Below are positions 10,043-21,327 of a stretch of 64,000 bases of DNA, piece by piece. Position 1 is the stretch's first letter. Every line of letters begins with the position of its first letter. The stretch spans positions 38,535,467-38,599,466 of the forward strand of contig NC_056758.1 of the NCBI RefSeq assembly GCF_018687715.1, in the 5' to 3' direction. The DNA is from Carya illinoinensis. Its lineage: Eukaryota; Streptophyta; Magnoliopsida; Fagales; Juglandaceae. A program made the position numbers and the translations under genes. The notes under the pieces are model-generated. The model ran no database searches. It was not told where the DNA came from and saw only the letters and a program-made list of their open reading frames with translations.

Positions 10043-12212
10043 TGTATTGGATTTCAAAAATATTTTGATTTGATTTATTTTAGATTAATAAAATTTAATA
10101 AAATAGAAATACTAAAGTCACATATGGAGAATGGAGAATTTGACATTGATTTTTTTACTTAATAATTAAGAAAGTACTTTTTAATAATATTGTGAATTTT
10201 TCAAAAAATATATATTTAAAAATATTAAAAAAATATATGAAAAAAAACTTTTGCACCATCAGGATCTCCCATGTGTAGTTGTAGAACCGCTTTTTAATAA
10301 AAATATTATCAAATTATAATATTATTATGAAACATATTATAAAAAATTAAATTTAAGTAGGTAATTTATAAATTATTATTATTATTTATAAATAAAACAA
10401 AACCATTATAAATATTATGTAATAATTAGTGAGATTCACATTTATTAAATTTTCAAAAAGTTACAATCATCTTATCTTATTTTTTAATCCAAACACATAA
10501 ATTTTGAAAAACTATTCGATTTTTACTTCATCTCAATTCATTAATCTTATTATTATTCATAAACCATCTCAATTCATTTTATATTATTTCACTATTCAAA
10601 CAAAGTCGCTCACGCCACAAGCTAAGCAAAATTCTAGAACCATGGAATGATTTTGTAAAGAGTTTTACTACGTATAAGTATAATCACATACTAATCTACA
10701 TATTAATACTGATTTATTTATATTTAAAATTTAAATTAATATAATTTTTTAATCAATCACATTAAATTAATATATATATTAATATACAGTTGTTTTTGTA
10801 AAAATTTTTTTTTTTTTATACATGATTTTCAGAAGCTAGCACGCGCGTATGAACAGTGTATGAAAACAGTAAAATATACGGAAAACGCTCCTATTGTATG
10901 GGATCTCACGGCCGAATCGGCATGAACAGAGTGTCACTATTCATGCCCCCGTTTTTCTTACCGACACCAGTGACCCGATGAGGAATTGTATAGCGTTGGG
11001 GGTAAAAATTGCCGAAGCTATAAACAAGAAGTAGCCAACTTTTTGACGAGGATTCTCCCATGCATCCTGACCGAGAATTTTCATCATCTAATTTTTTAAA
11101 AATCACAAAATTATTAAAAAAACAATTCTTTAACTATTAAATAAAAAAAAAATTGTATTATCAGCACTTACTATTTACGAGGATAAGGTTGTATTTAGAT
11201 ATTGAGTAAAATTTAATTTTTTATAAATAGTAATGTATTGAAATGATAGAATGAGTTTTATGAGACTCATTTAAGATAAATTTAGATATATTTAAATATT
11301 AAGATGAATTTAATATTATTTATAAAAAGTTAAAAAAAATATGAGACTAATTTTGTAATGATTGAATAATTAATTTATTAAATATTTTATTAATAAATAA
11401 CATAAAAAACAGAATTACAACAAAATAAAAATAAAATATGCCTAGTGTTATGAAAACAAAACTTTCTTACTCAAAATTTATAAAAATAAAATAAAATAAT
11501 TATCAATAAAATTACAATAATATTATATCCAAATTTTATTTTATTATTTATTTATATATTATTTAATTAACATAAAAATATACATGTAACGTGAAAGAAA
11601 AACAATTTTAAATTGTCTAACGAGTCTTGGATACAAGTAATTTGGTACACTAAATCGTATATCAATGACTTTTTTAATTGAAAAAAAGAAAATAAAGAAA
11701 AGAAAATATTCTCTATTTTATAAAAATTATGAATCTTACACGTTAACGTCGCGCAATTTAGCGCACAAACTCGTTTATAATAAGAATTTTATTATAAGAA
11801 ATGGGGCAGATGTTTTTGTCTTTTTGCACTTTTGACTTTTTGAAAGAAAAGAGAAAGTGGTATGGATCGGATGGTTTTAACTATCAATTGTGGGTCCCAG
11901 CATCTCAAGATGAAATACACTAACCGCAGCCTTAAAAGTGTGTTTGGACGTTGAATGCAGTCGAATAGTGAACTACACTCAGATGAGTTTAGGATTTTCC
12001 TTTTGGAATTTGATGTTTCCAAAATCCATAGTCCAAACCCGTCACTGTGTAAGTATATCTGTAAGTCATATTCTTGAGAGTTTCATTAATGACATAGGGC
12101 TCTCCAAAAGGAAGGTAATTGAGATCTTTCTCTCGGGTTCTGCACCGAACATGCCTAAACAATGATTCCATCTTCCGGGGCTCGATAGACCTGCTGGAGT
12201 CCTTTGAAGCTA
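10043..12212. other. AT-rich intergenic DNA with MITE relics
   Basis: No gene seen. It contains a family C MITE copy (about 10669-10816) and relics of the AT-rich 'gatgagttgagat' repeat family near 11190-11345. 10850-11100 is a more GC-balanced patch with a 66-codon frame of no known family. Confidence 0.5.
10669..10816. repeat. MITE family C, copy 1
   Basis: AT-rich element whose core (tttatttatatttaaaattt, then aaattaatat) and ends (aatcacatta..ttaatata) recur at about 56262-56425. The ends are inverted relative to each other (attaatat / atattaat). Exact ends not fixed. Confidence 0.5.
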
Positions 12213-12215
12213 TTA

Positions 12216-13246
12216 GGGCATTAGCAATGGCCTAGTGTCAAGTCTAAATTTTGGTTAGAATTGTAAATTTTAGCTATAATTAAAATTTTTAATTAAGTCT
12301 CTCACATTAAACTAGTTATTTTGAAGTAAAAATAATAATATAATATTTATATATTTAAATAATAATTTGGCTATACAACACAAAATATCGGTTTATGCTC
12401 AGGCTCAACGGAGGCATGCGAAAATAGAAACAAAAATGAAAACGAAAATAGAGACAAAGGCAAGCGACGGAGCTGAGCAGCCCACAAGTGACGACGGAGC
12501 TGGACGGCCCACAAGTGGCTCGGCGGAGGTCAGCTGCGCCAGAAGAAAACGCCGTCGATCTGCATGGCCTCGTGACTGAGAGAGAGATAGAGTGATCATC
12601 AGAGAGAGAATGAAGATGAATTTGAAAAACAGATCACACGGCATTGAGGGGAAGAACCTCACTGTGAGACGTGGCCGTTAGTGCGGCTAACGTGCAGTAC
12701 TCGGCGGCATCTTCTGAGGCGATGTGGAGGTGCAGCAGCGTAAGAGAGGCTCCGGTTGGCAGCTCTGCTTTTTCTTTCCTAAAAATAGAGCTCGTTGGTC
12801 AAGTACTCGGTGGCATTTTCTGAGGCGATGTGGAGGTGCAGCAGCGTACACGACGGCGTACGGTTGTGCAATGGGCGAGAGCACAATATTCTACTCTGTT
12901 TTGAGGTTCTCCAATTATTGAAAACGAAAACAATTCCATGCGATGGAGCTCCGGCGTAGAAAAAAAAAAAAAAGGAAATGGGTTATTGTAAACAACTGCA
13001 GGAAACGAGTAACACAAAAACACTGGCTATTCCGAGGGAAAGGGGAGGTTGCAGGTGAAAAAAAAATTATAAAATAATGCATGGACTCGGTACAGTAGCT
13101 CGCCAATGTTGGCGAGCAGCTTACAATTACTGTACAGTTTATGTCAAACTTTTAAAGTTTGACTAGGCCATTGCAGATGATAAATGGTTAAAATGCTGGC
13201 TATTTTAAACTTGCATGTGGCATTGGCGAGACCGATGTGGATGCTC
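12216..13246. mobile_element. Harbinger-like non-autonomous element
   Basis: Flanked by TTA on both sides (12213-12215, 13247-13249), the usual PIF/Harbinger target. The left end reads gggcattagcaatggcctag and the right end, reversed, gagcatccacatcggtctcg, sharing G.GCAT....CA..GG. The interior (about 12370-13110) is GC-richer than the flanks and encodes no transposase. A second inverted copy of the left end (caatggcctagt, reversed, about 13162-13173) lies 70 bp inside the right end, so nesting or an alternative right end near 13180 is possible. Confidence 0.55.
12696..12848. repeat. 47-bp tandem-type duplication inside the Harbinger-like element
   Basis: 12696-12742 and 12802-12848 differ at two positions only; the unit period is 106 bp. 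The shared core includes ctgaggcgatgtggaggtgc. Confidence 0.85.
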
Positions 13247-13249
13247 TTA

Positions 13250-15045
13250 TGTCAATATTAGTTATAAAAATTTATAATTTAAGATTACATTAAGATGTTA
13301 ATTTGAGTTGAATTGATCTAAATTCTTTATAAATAATAGTGAGTTGATCTTGTAGAGTCAATTATGTGAAACCTATCTAAAATGAGTTTAAATATATTTA
13401 GATGTTAAGATAAGTTTAGTACTATTTATAAAAAATTAAAAAAAATTGTGGACCCTACTTATAAAGATGTGTTGAGTTGAAAAAGATTATAGGTCTTATG
13501 TGTAATAAAGTTTTGAATTGAGATTAATTTAATAAATTGAGAGTTGGATGTTTAGATCTTAAACTCAGTTTAAAATTAAACTAAACTGTTGAGTTCAACA
13601 ACCAAATTGAACTTAGTTGGGAAAGACTCAAAAGAGAAGTAGGTATGTTTTGGAATACAATTATTTTCAGACTATTTTATTACTAGTCACAAACAATTTA
13701 CTAGTATTTATTATTATTTTACTACTATTCATATATAATTTGAAATGCCTTTAACGTCCAAACGAATTTAAAGACCATAATTAACTAGCCAACTAAAAAA
13801 AAGAAAAAAGAAATTAGCAACTTCTTGTACAATCTAAAAACTTTTTTGTTTTAGGATAGTCTTTGCATTAAACATTTGAAATTTTGTAAACTCAAGAAAT
13901 GGGTTTAGTGTTAAGTTCATTCTGTTACTAATAATGCCGTTCTTTATTTTAGATTATATTCTATCATATACCATTTCATGCGATCTAAGATAAAGTTAAA
14001 ATTAATAAAATTAAATATAGAAACAGTATTTTTAATATTTAATTGCAGAAATTCCTCAAATCAACCAAGTAAATTGCATGGTTCACTTGACAACGTAAAA
14101 TTAATTTTAATTTAAGAAAAGGTAAAAAAATTAAAAGATATCATTTATTTAACTTAGCTAGATTGGATTGTGAAATAATACGTTAATGGGAGGTTTAGAT
14201 AGTGAATTGAGTTGAGAGTTAAATAAAATATATTTTTTAATATTTTTATTATTTGAAAATTAAAAAATTGAATTATTTATTATATTTTATATGATGAAAA
14301 ATATTATTTTCAATTTGCAAAACCTATTTTGCATAATTGTATTTTATCGGAAAATTGCCATTGGGACTATTTTGCATTTAAAAACTTTAGCACCAATATA
14401 TATATTTAGAAAATTCTATACACCATACTATCATCCTACTTACATCTTATTAAATAAGATGTAACACATTTATTATTATTAAATAATTATTTATTACATA
14501 TTTATTTATCATTAAATTGTCATACATATACCATATCATATATAGTAGAATATAAATAAAATGTTAGTATGATACTATAGTATTACTCATATTGGGTGGC
14601 ACTACAACACCGATTATGTGTCTTGAGAAGTGTATTTTATTAGTTTTTGTTTTTGTTTTTCATTATGTTTTTAATACTCTTAAATATTTTAAAAAATATA
14701 TAATATCATTAAAAATATTTACTTAATAATTAATTAAAAAAATGGGGACACAACCTGGATTGGTTATCATAAATTAAATAATCGAATCATTATAATTTTT
14801 TAAATTTTAATATAAAATTAATATTAAAATTATATTTTAATAATATTTTATTTATTATTATTTAAAATTTATCATCTCACCTTATCTTGATACGGATCTA
14901 AACCGAAAAGGTAACATGAACTCTTTTCCCATGTAAAATTTTTCTGGGTCTCAAATTCAAAACCCTAACGTAATCTACTAGCCCGTCAGATTCGTCTGTT
15001 CGAGTCTCGCATTTGGATTTGCAGTTGCAGTTGCAGAGCTGCGAG
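13250..15045. other. AT-rich intergenic DNA upstream of SC35
   Basis: No gene seen. It holds several relics of the AT-rich repeat family B (about 13300-13450, 13640-13745, 14180-14300). The last ~150 bases before 15046 are the SC35 leader, including a GCAGTT triplication at about 15021-15035. Confidence 0.5.
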
Positions 15046-15282
15046 ATGTCGCACTTTGGGAGAGCAGGCCCTCCTGACATCAGAGACACCTTCTCCCTAC
15101 TCGTCCTCAACATCACTTTCCGTATTTTACCCGTCTTCCTTTTCCATCTTTTCCCTTCCCCTACCTCTCTCAAGCCCTAATTCTACTATTTTTCTCTTTT
15201 GCTAGGAACAACCGCTGATGATCTTTTTCCTCTCTTCGATAAGTACGGCAAGGTCGTCGACGTATTTATTCCCCGAGACCGA

Positions 15283-15339
<57 letters not shown>

Positions 15340-17243
15340 ACTATCTGCTATCAATTTGGTAGTTTCTGCTTTCAATTTGGTAGTTCCTGCCTCCAATTTG
15401 GTGTTTCTGATTGGTTATAGGACCGGAGAGTCGCGAGGTTTCGCATTTGTTCGATACAAGTATGCGGACGAGGCACAGAAAGCGGTGGAGAAACTCGATG
15501 GTTAGTTACTACTTCCGCAAACTCGACATCTAAAAGCTTACCGTCAGCCAGTCTTATTCGTTTTTCTATCTTTTTTTGTTTTTTTTTTTTGCAGGGAAAA
15601 TTGTCGATGGCAGAGAGATTATGGTCCAGTTTGCCAAGTACGGCCCAAATGCCGAGCGAATGTAAGTCGCTAACTGTGGGATTCTGGTTTTGCCTTTTTT
15701 AAAATCATAGTTCTGATGTTAATTGCTGCACTTTCAAGCTCAAACTATGGCGTACGCGTTCCTCTGGCACCTCCAAAACTTGTTTGATAGAAAAGGGTGT
15801 TGTGACTTGTGAGGTGGCAACGTTGATGGTTTTGGTCTTTTTGTATGATGAATCTTGAATTTTTGGTTATGGAACCAAACGTTTACTGATTGGATGGTCT
15901 TTACAGTTACAGCTACGAGACAAGTAACATTCTGATTCAAAACAATATGTTTAGTGTTTGTTTTTGTTACATCGTATCATGTTTGTTTGATATTTTTTCC
16001 GTCTAATCAATTTATTTACGTTGGATTTTTTTTTTCAGCCACAAGGGAAGGATAATAGAGACAACTTCAAAGACAAGTGGGAGGTCAAGAAGTCGTAGCC
16101 CTCGTCCTAGGTGCGGATCTTTCCCTGCATAAGTGCAAAACTGGATGTATTGTCCAGCATTTTAATTTCTGTGGAATTCATAGGATAATTTGTTTGCAAA
16201 TGAATAATCAGAGAGATGATGTTATCCTGATTTAATGTAGCTAGTCCGAGTTAGTGCACATTACCAGTTTTGAAAATCTGATGTGACTACTAACGGAAGA
16301 CATGTTATATAAACTACTGATGCCAGGATCGTCTCTGTGTGTATGTGCTGTTGTTCTGCTATTATCTATACTGTTTGTTCTGCAATTTTCATTAATGAAC
16401 GTACACTTCTTTCAATCTTCATCAAATGTAATATCAGGAGTTTGTGCTGGTTTGACACTTGTGCAGCTAATGATGCTCTTGGTAACTTGTGCATGTGAAA
16501 ATTGCAGAAGATTTGACTAATCGCACATATAAGTTTTTGGAATGGATTCTTCAGGCTCCATTCTTGCAATTCAGTGCTTCATGATCCCTCTTCAGTGACT
16601 GATTGAAAACCATTTTAGGTATCGGGATGAAAACAGGGACAGGGATTATAGAAGGAGAAGTCGCAGCAGAAGTAGGGAGCGATATGATCATGACAGGTAC
16701 CGCAGGAGGGAAAGGGATCGTCGTCGCCGTAGCAGGAGCCGTAGTGCAAGTCCTGATCATCACAAAGATCGTTGGAGAGGCAGACATGAAGATGACCGGC
16801 GAAGTCGAAGCCGTTCCAATGATAGGTATTCAATCACTCATGTATTAGTGCTTTTTAATAATAAAAAATGTGTATTCTTGTCTTATTATCCGATGGTATA
16901 TGAGAATTTTGTTAGTGCTTCCCCTGCTGGGTGCAGTCCTCATCCTCGGAGGACTCTATCTCCACGTAGGACACCTGGTGTTGACAGTCCTGATGCCCAG
17001 ACTAGTAATGGAGCTTCTGTTCCAAAAACTGTTTTGCCACATACCCGTGTTGATTCTCAAAGCCCAACTCCACAAAGATCTGATGCTGATGTGAGTCTCT
17101 GCAATGCATTTCTGGGCTTATTTTTTGCACTGATAAAAAAATAAATCTAGGTCTATTTTTCCCCTTTTAAGCCATAGGATTTTTTATTGGACTAACTTAT
17201 TTGTGGCTTAACTGTTTGTGGTAATTATATTTTGTAGGAATGA
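15046..17243 (+). CDS. SC35: serine/arginine-rich splicing factor SC35
   Basis: Exons 15046-15121, 15206-15284, 15421-15500, 15595-15661, 16039-16110, 16619-16825, 16916-17090, 17238-17243; 253 aa. One N-terminal RRM (residues about 16-94) with RNP2 LLVLNITF and RNP1 RGFAFVRY, then a KGRIIETTS hinge and an RS domain rich in RS/RD/RR dipeptides (YRRRSRSRSRERYD and similar). The C-terminal tail has SPRRTPGVDSPDAQTSNGAS and SPTPQRSDADE, as in plant SC35 proteins. SC35 binds exonic enhancers and recruits spliceosomal parts in nuclear speckles. The start is fixed by the conserved MSHFGRAGPPDI. The last coding exon has only six bases (Glu, stop). Intron 2 starts GTCTCTCTCT and runs straight into a long CT repeat. 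The protein is a little shorter than the ~300-aa Arabidopsis relative, with the loss in the RS region. Confidence 0.96.
15285..15338 (+). repeat. (CT)n microsatellite at SC35 intron 2 splice donor
   Basis: About 26 CT units begin at the second base of intron 2, directly after the donor AG|GT. The intron is only 136 bases long. Confidence 0.95.
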
Positions 17244-18769
17244 AGGAGCAACATAAGATGTGGAGATATCTTTGGCTTGAAGCATTATCTCTGCTTTGAT
17301 CTTGGAAAGGGCATGTTATGTTAAGCATGCTCGGATCAACACCCTGATTGCTAGGTTTTATTGGCATGAACCTTTTGGAGGTTGAACATTAGCTTGTTGG
17401 ATCCAATTCCTTCCTTGACTCCAGTTTGATGGTAGTTCATGTAATCTGATATCTATAGGTTTGTACTGTTTCAAGTGTTCGAGAATACTTTTTGTTACTT
17501 TGTTTAAGAGTTTCTGCCAATGGGTCATTCCATATTTTTGGTTTCCTTAGATGTTGTTTTACTTATTTTTTTCATCTGTTGCTTTCTTTCCTTCTCTGTG
17601 ATCATTTTTAAATTTTTACATGAATCTGCAATTTTGATTTTTTCTCATTGTGAATCACATATTGTCCTTATATAGTTGTGTACGGGAAGGGTGAATTTTG
17701 CTGTTTGCTGAGATGTGCTAGCTGTGGTGCTGATTTTGGTTCACAGATGGTGGATATCATGTTCATGCTGTTTGCAATCCACTGTCTCCTACCATTTTCT
17801 TTTTGATAATGTCATGAGTGGTAAGAGTTAAAACTCATTTTCTCTTTAAAGTCCTACAACCATGGGGATTGTGATTTGTAACCTGACCATACTTCTCAAC
17901 ATTGCTGACATCCAAAGTTTTGGCCTACCAAGGAATTTGAGTAGCTGTGGTTGCCTAAAGATGGATCCGATTCGAATGCATTTACATGTAGCTGGCTCAG
18001 GTTCATATGAATGCTCCTTGATTACTTCTTGGTCTAAAGTTTCAAGTAGCTCTTTGTGGCAATGACTGCATTGATAGGAATGGGTTCGTGTTGGTGAATG
18101 CAGCCTGTGGTGCAGTATTATTATAGTTAGATATTGTCATTAGGACATGTTCATACATGTGAATGATTCTCTTTTCCCAATGCTTTGTATTTTTTTCTAA
18201 ATGGTTCTACTTCCTACAATAGCTCATACTCATAGTTGTTCTGTTGATTGTAGTGTTATTATTAGCCAACCTCAAGTTGGTTTTTTTTTTTTTTTTTATT
18301 AAATTTGTTGCGTCTAGCTTCCAATATCTTTATATTCTTGGTATACATTCATCGAAAGATGTGATATTATTGGATCACCATTTCATCGTGTCATCTATTA
18401 GTGAATGATCTATTTACACCAATATGCATTAAATTTGGCGGAAGTATTGTCGAGTGAACGGATCAAAGTACTGCAAATTTATTTTCCAGTTTTTTTGGTG
18501 TGTGCTTACCCCTCCCATTAAATTGCAATTTTTTTGTGACCTGTTCTTTCAATGTAACGTGGACTTGAAACGCTGCTTTCGTTGTGTTTTATTTCCCCTA
18601 TTAGATGCCTTTATTTTGATAGGGCTGTTCAAATTCCCGTCCTAAATTAAGCCGTAAAGTCGGGAATTTTGACTGGTCTGCTCTGTTGGTTGAAGACGAA
18701 GAAGTTCTATCCTGACTGGGAGGTATGGATGAGGCCGAAGGAGCTCAACCCATTTTAGGCTGGTTTGAA

Positions 18770-18915
18770 TATTCAAACTTAAATTATCTCAATCTCATCT
18801 CATCTTTATCTTATCTCGTATAATTATTATAATTTTTATATAAAATATAATAAATAATTTTATTTTTTTAATTTTAAAATAAAATTAATATTAAAAAATT
18901 ATAATTTTTAACCAA
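18770..18915. repeat. AT-rich MITE family B copy
   Basis: Contains the signature 'tctcatctcatctttatctt', then attattataatttttatata and aaattaatattaaaaaatta. The same order of blocks appears at 20217-20385, 47360-47700 and 57425-57600. Confidence 0.5.
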
Positions 18916-20077
18916 ATATTTCAGTTTGGTTGACTTGGACCAAAGGTCAATTTCGGTCCTTCCAATTCCTGATCCTCCGGCTCGGTGTGGTTGATCCCAC
19001 GGGTCGGTTTCGATGTAGCGTTTCCTACCAACAGCAGAAATCTCGCGATTCTTGGGGTTTTTATGAAGCCACATAATCTACTATCTCATTTTATTATTAT
19101 TAAATGCAAATTATTTTATGAATTCGCACCATCCCTCCAATTATGTTATTGTTAAATGAAAAGTAAATAATATATGTAATTAAGTTGAACTTATTATATG
19201 AGCAATAATACATCTAATATATCAATAGTTTGTATTTAAAATAAAATTGCTGAAGAAAAAATAATATATCTAGTCAAGTTGCTTGCTGTTTTAAAGGAAA
19301 GATAAATCTGAGAAAAAATATAGACCATAACTAAGTTGTATCCCCAACTCTTTTCTTGATTTTCTACGGTAAATAGTATAAAATAAATCTAAAACATTTT
19401 ATACATCTTTAAAACATTTAAATACTTTGAAGGTTTAAAAAATAATTATAAGAATAATGAAATGTTTTGTGATAGGATCCTTTTTCACTGTGGAATGTTG
19501 GCACCTAGCTATGGCAACGAAAGTTTGGTCACTATTGTGTTTTGGACTCTTTGCAACGAGTTTTGTGGTCTCCCCAATGGGTTTTAGTAATTGGGTATGC
19601 TATTGTTGTTGCATTTTTTAAGAAGAAAAGAAAACCATATTTCCTGTAATTATGTATGCTGCACTTTCAAGTCTGATTCCAAATTGGTAGGCGAGCAAAA
19701 GTCTCAAAGCCAGAAAACCGCTACGAAGCTAGAAAAAAGTGTTAATCTAGTTTCTCCGTTCTCGTAACACACTGTCTTAAATTCCATGCATGAATAATCT
19801 TTTCCTCATTGGACCCAGAAAGGAGAAGATTAGGACACGAGAAATGTCATTGTCAGATAATAAATCCCTGTAAGAAAATGGTTACCAGGACTAGAAAAAA
19901 AGTGTTCACCCAGTGTACTGGTCGTAATAAATCCTAACTTAGCATATCATGCCTGAATGATGTTTTAACTATTTCACATTTGACCCAAACTGCATGGAGA
20001 AAGTGAAAACGCAAGAAATGGAATCCAGGGAGTCTCGTTTCTAGATGGAATATGATTACGCGCTTTGAACCTCCCAA

Positions 20078-20213
20078 AGTCCTACAGACAACTATTAACA
20101 GTCCAATAACATAAGACAACTATTAATAGTCCAAACAACTATTAATAGTCCAATAGGTCCCAAAGTCTTACAGACAACTATTAACAGTCCAAACCACTAT
20201 CAATAGTCCAATA
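20078..20213. repeat. degenerate tandem array of an ~19-bp unit
   Basis: Five copies of acaactattaatagtccaa with small changes, arranged inside a larger duplicated block that begins caaagtc[ct]tacagacaact. Confidence 0.8.
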
Positions 20214-20216
20214 TGT

Positions 20217-20385
20217 CTGTTTTGGTTATTAAATATCAAATTATTTCATTTCATTTAATCATTATAATTTTTTTAAATTTTTATACTAAATATAATAAAA
20301 AATTATATTAAAATAATATTTTATTCAACTTTCAATAAAACATCTCATCTCATCTCATCTGAACTGTATAACCAAACGAAAATCT
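20217..20385. repeat. AT-rich MITE family B copy with visible inverted ends
   Basis: Left end tgttttggttattaaatatc; right end reversed cgtttggttatacagttcag; the interior has the catctcatctcatct block. It abuts the tandem array. Confidence 0.55.
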
Positions 20386-20629
20386 CTTAATTGTGTAACC
20401 AAATGAAAACCTCTAAGTTGGAGGGGCCTGCCAAAGAAGCGAGTTAACCATTATTCGATTCATGGTTTTTATAGCTTCGTAATGATTCATAGTCAAAATA
20501 CTCATTCAAATTATTGTCACTCTCTTTGCTTATAGTTAAACTTACAGCATCAGAGTGTAGAAGAAGATCGCAATGGTGAAAGAGTAAAAAGATACTTGTC
20601 TAACTAGTTATGCCTAGATCAGAGTCTTA

Positions 20630-21087
20630 GAGCATTGGTATTGGCTTAGCCAAATGCCTGTCTAGTCAAATCTTGGCTAACTTGAGTAAAATTAGTATGC
20701 ATTGGAGTAGTCAAAACTTCATGGCTTGAGTTTTGAGTTACAATAATTTTAAAACTTTCTCTAAATTTGGTTAGTCATTATTCATCTCCAAAATAATATT
20801 TTACTCTAAAAATATTCCCAAGTGTTTTTGTTAGATAATTAGGTTGAGAAAAAAAAAAGTTTAAAAACAATAATTTTTAGGAAAAATTAAGTTATTAATT
20901 AATATATGGAGTGTATTTACAAAATATTAAAAAAAGTAATAAAAATTATTATTAAAATATAGAATATTATATTATTATTTTAACTCTGAGATAGATATTC
21001 TATGTGGATTAAGATCTCCATTAATTTTAATTTTAATCAAAATCTCAATTTTTAGCCAAATTTTAGACTCAACCATAGCCATAGCTC
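20630..21087. mobile_element. Harbinger/Tourist-like MITE upstream of the LRR kinase
   Basis: The left end gagcattggtattggcttag and right end reversed gagctatggctatggttgag are similar. The flanks are TTA (left) and TAA (right), one base from a matched TWA duplication. 458 bp, no coding capacity. It ends about 195 bases before the TATA box of the receptor kinase gene. Confidence 0.5.
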
Positions 21088-21282
21088 TAAACTTAGTTTA
21101 CATGACCCCTTCAACCTTGTCCAATACTTTCTTTGACCAAAGATGCCGAAAAGGCATTAGAAAAGAATGCATTTTCTTTTCCTTGTCTTGTTGTGATAAC
21201 GATCGAACAAGACCATGAAAACTCAGAAGTTGAGACTTTCCAAGCTTGATTGCTGTGAAGTTGTCATATGCACGTAGGTGGT

Positions 21283-21290
21283 TATAAATA
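21283..21290 (+). promoter_or_regulatory. TATA box of the LRR receptor kinase gene
   Basis: TATAAATA lies 38 bases before the ATG at 21328, implying a very short leader (about 10-20 bases). Confidence 0.65.
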
Positions 21291-21327
21291 AAGCCCTTAA
21301 CTGCCTGATACTCTACAAACAAACACT

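Larger units (their letters stand above)
17244..20626. other. SC35 trailer and gene-free DNA
   Basis: 17244 to roughly 17500 is the likely SC35 3' UTR. Beyond that there is no recognised gene, though 17500-18650 is less AT-rich than typical spacer and could hold an extended trailer or non-coding transcript. It contains a family B MITE at about 18770-18915, a 36-codon frame with a signal-like N-terminus at 19511-19621, a short tandem array at 20078-20213 and another family B MITE at 20217-20385. Confidence 0.45.

Noticed and set aside
15287..15338. Open frames reading through the CT/GA repeat (Ser-Leu or Arg-Glu repeats)
   Set aside because: Frames across dinucleotide repeats are artefacts; the repeat is intronic in SC35. 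Same judgement for those at 25792, 30573, 59065, 62791 and 63307.
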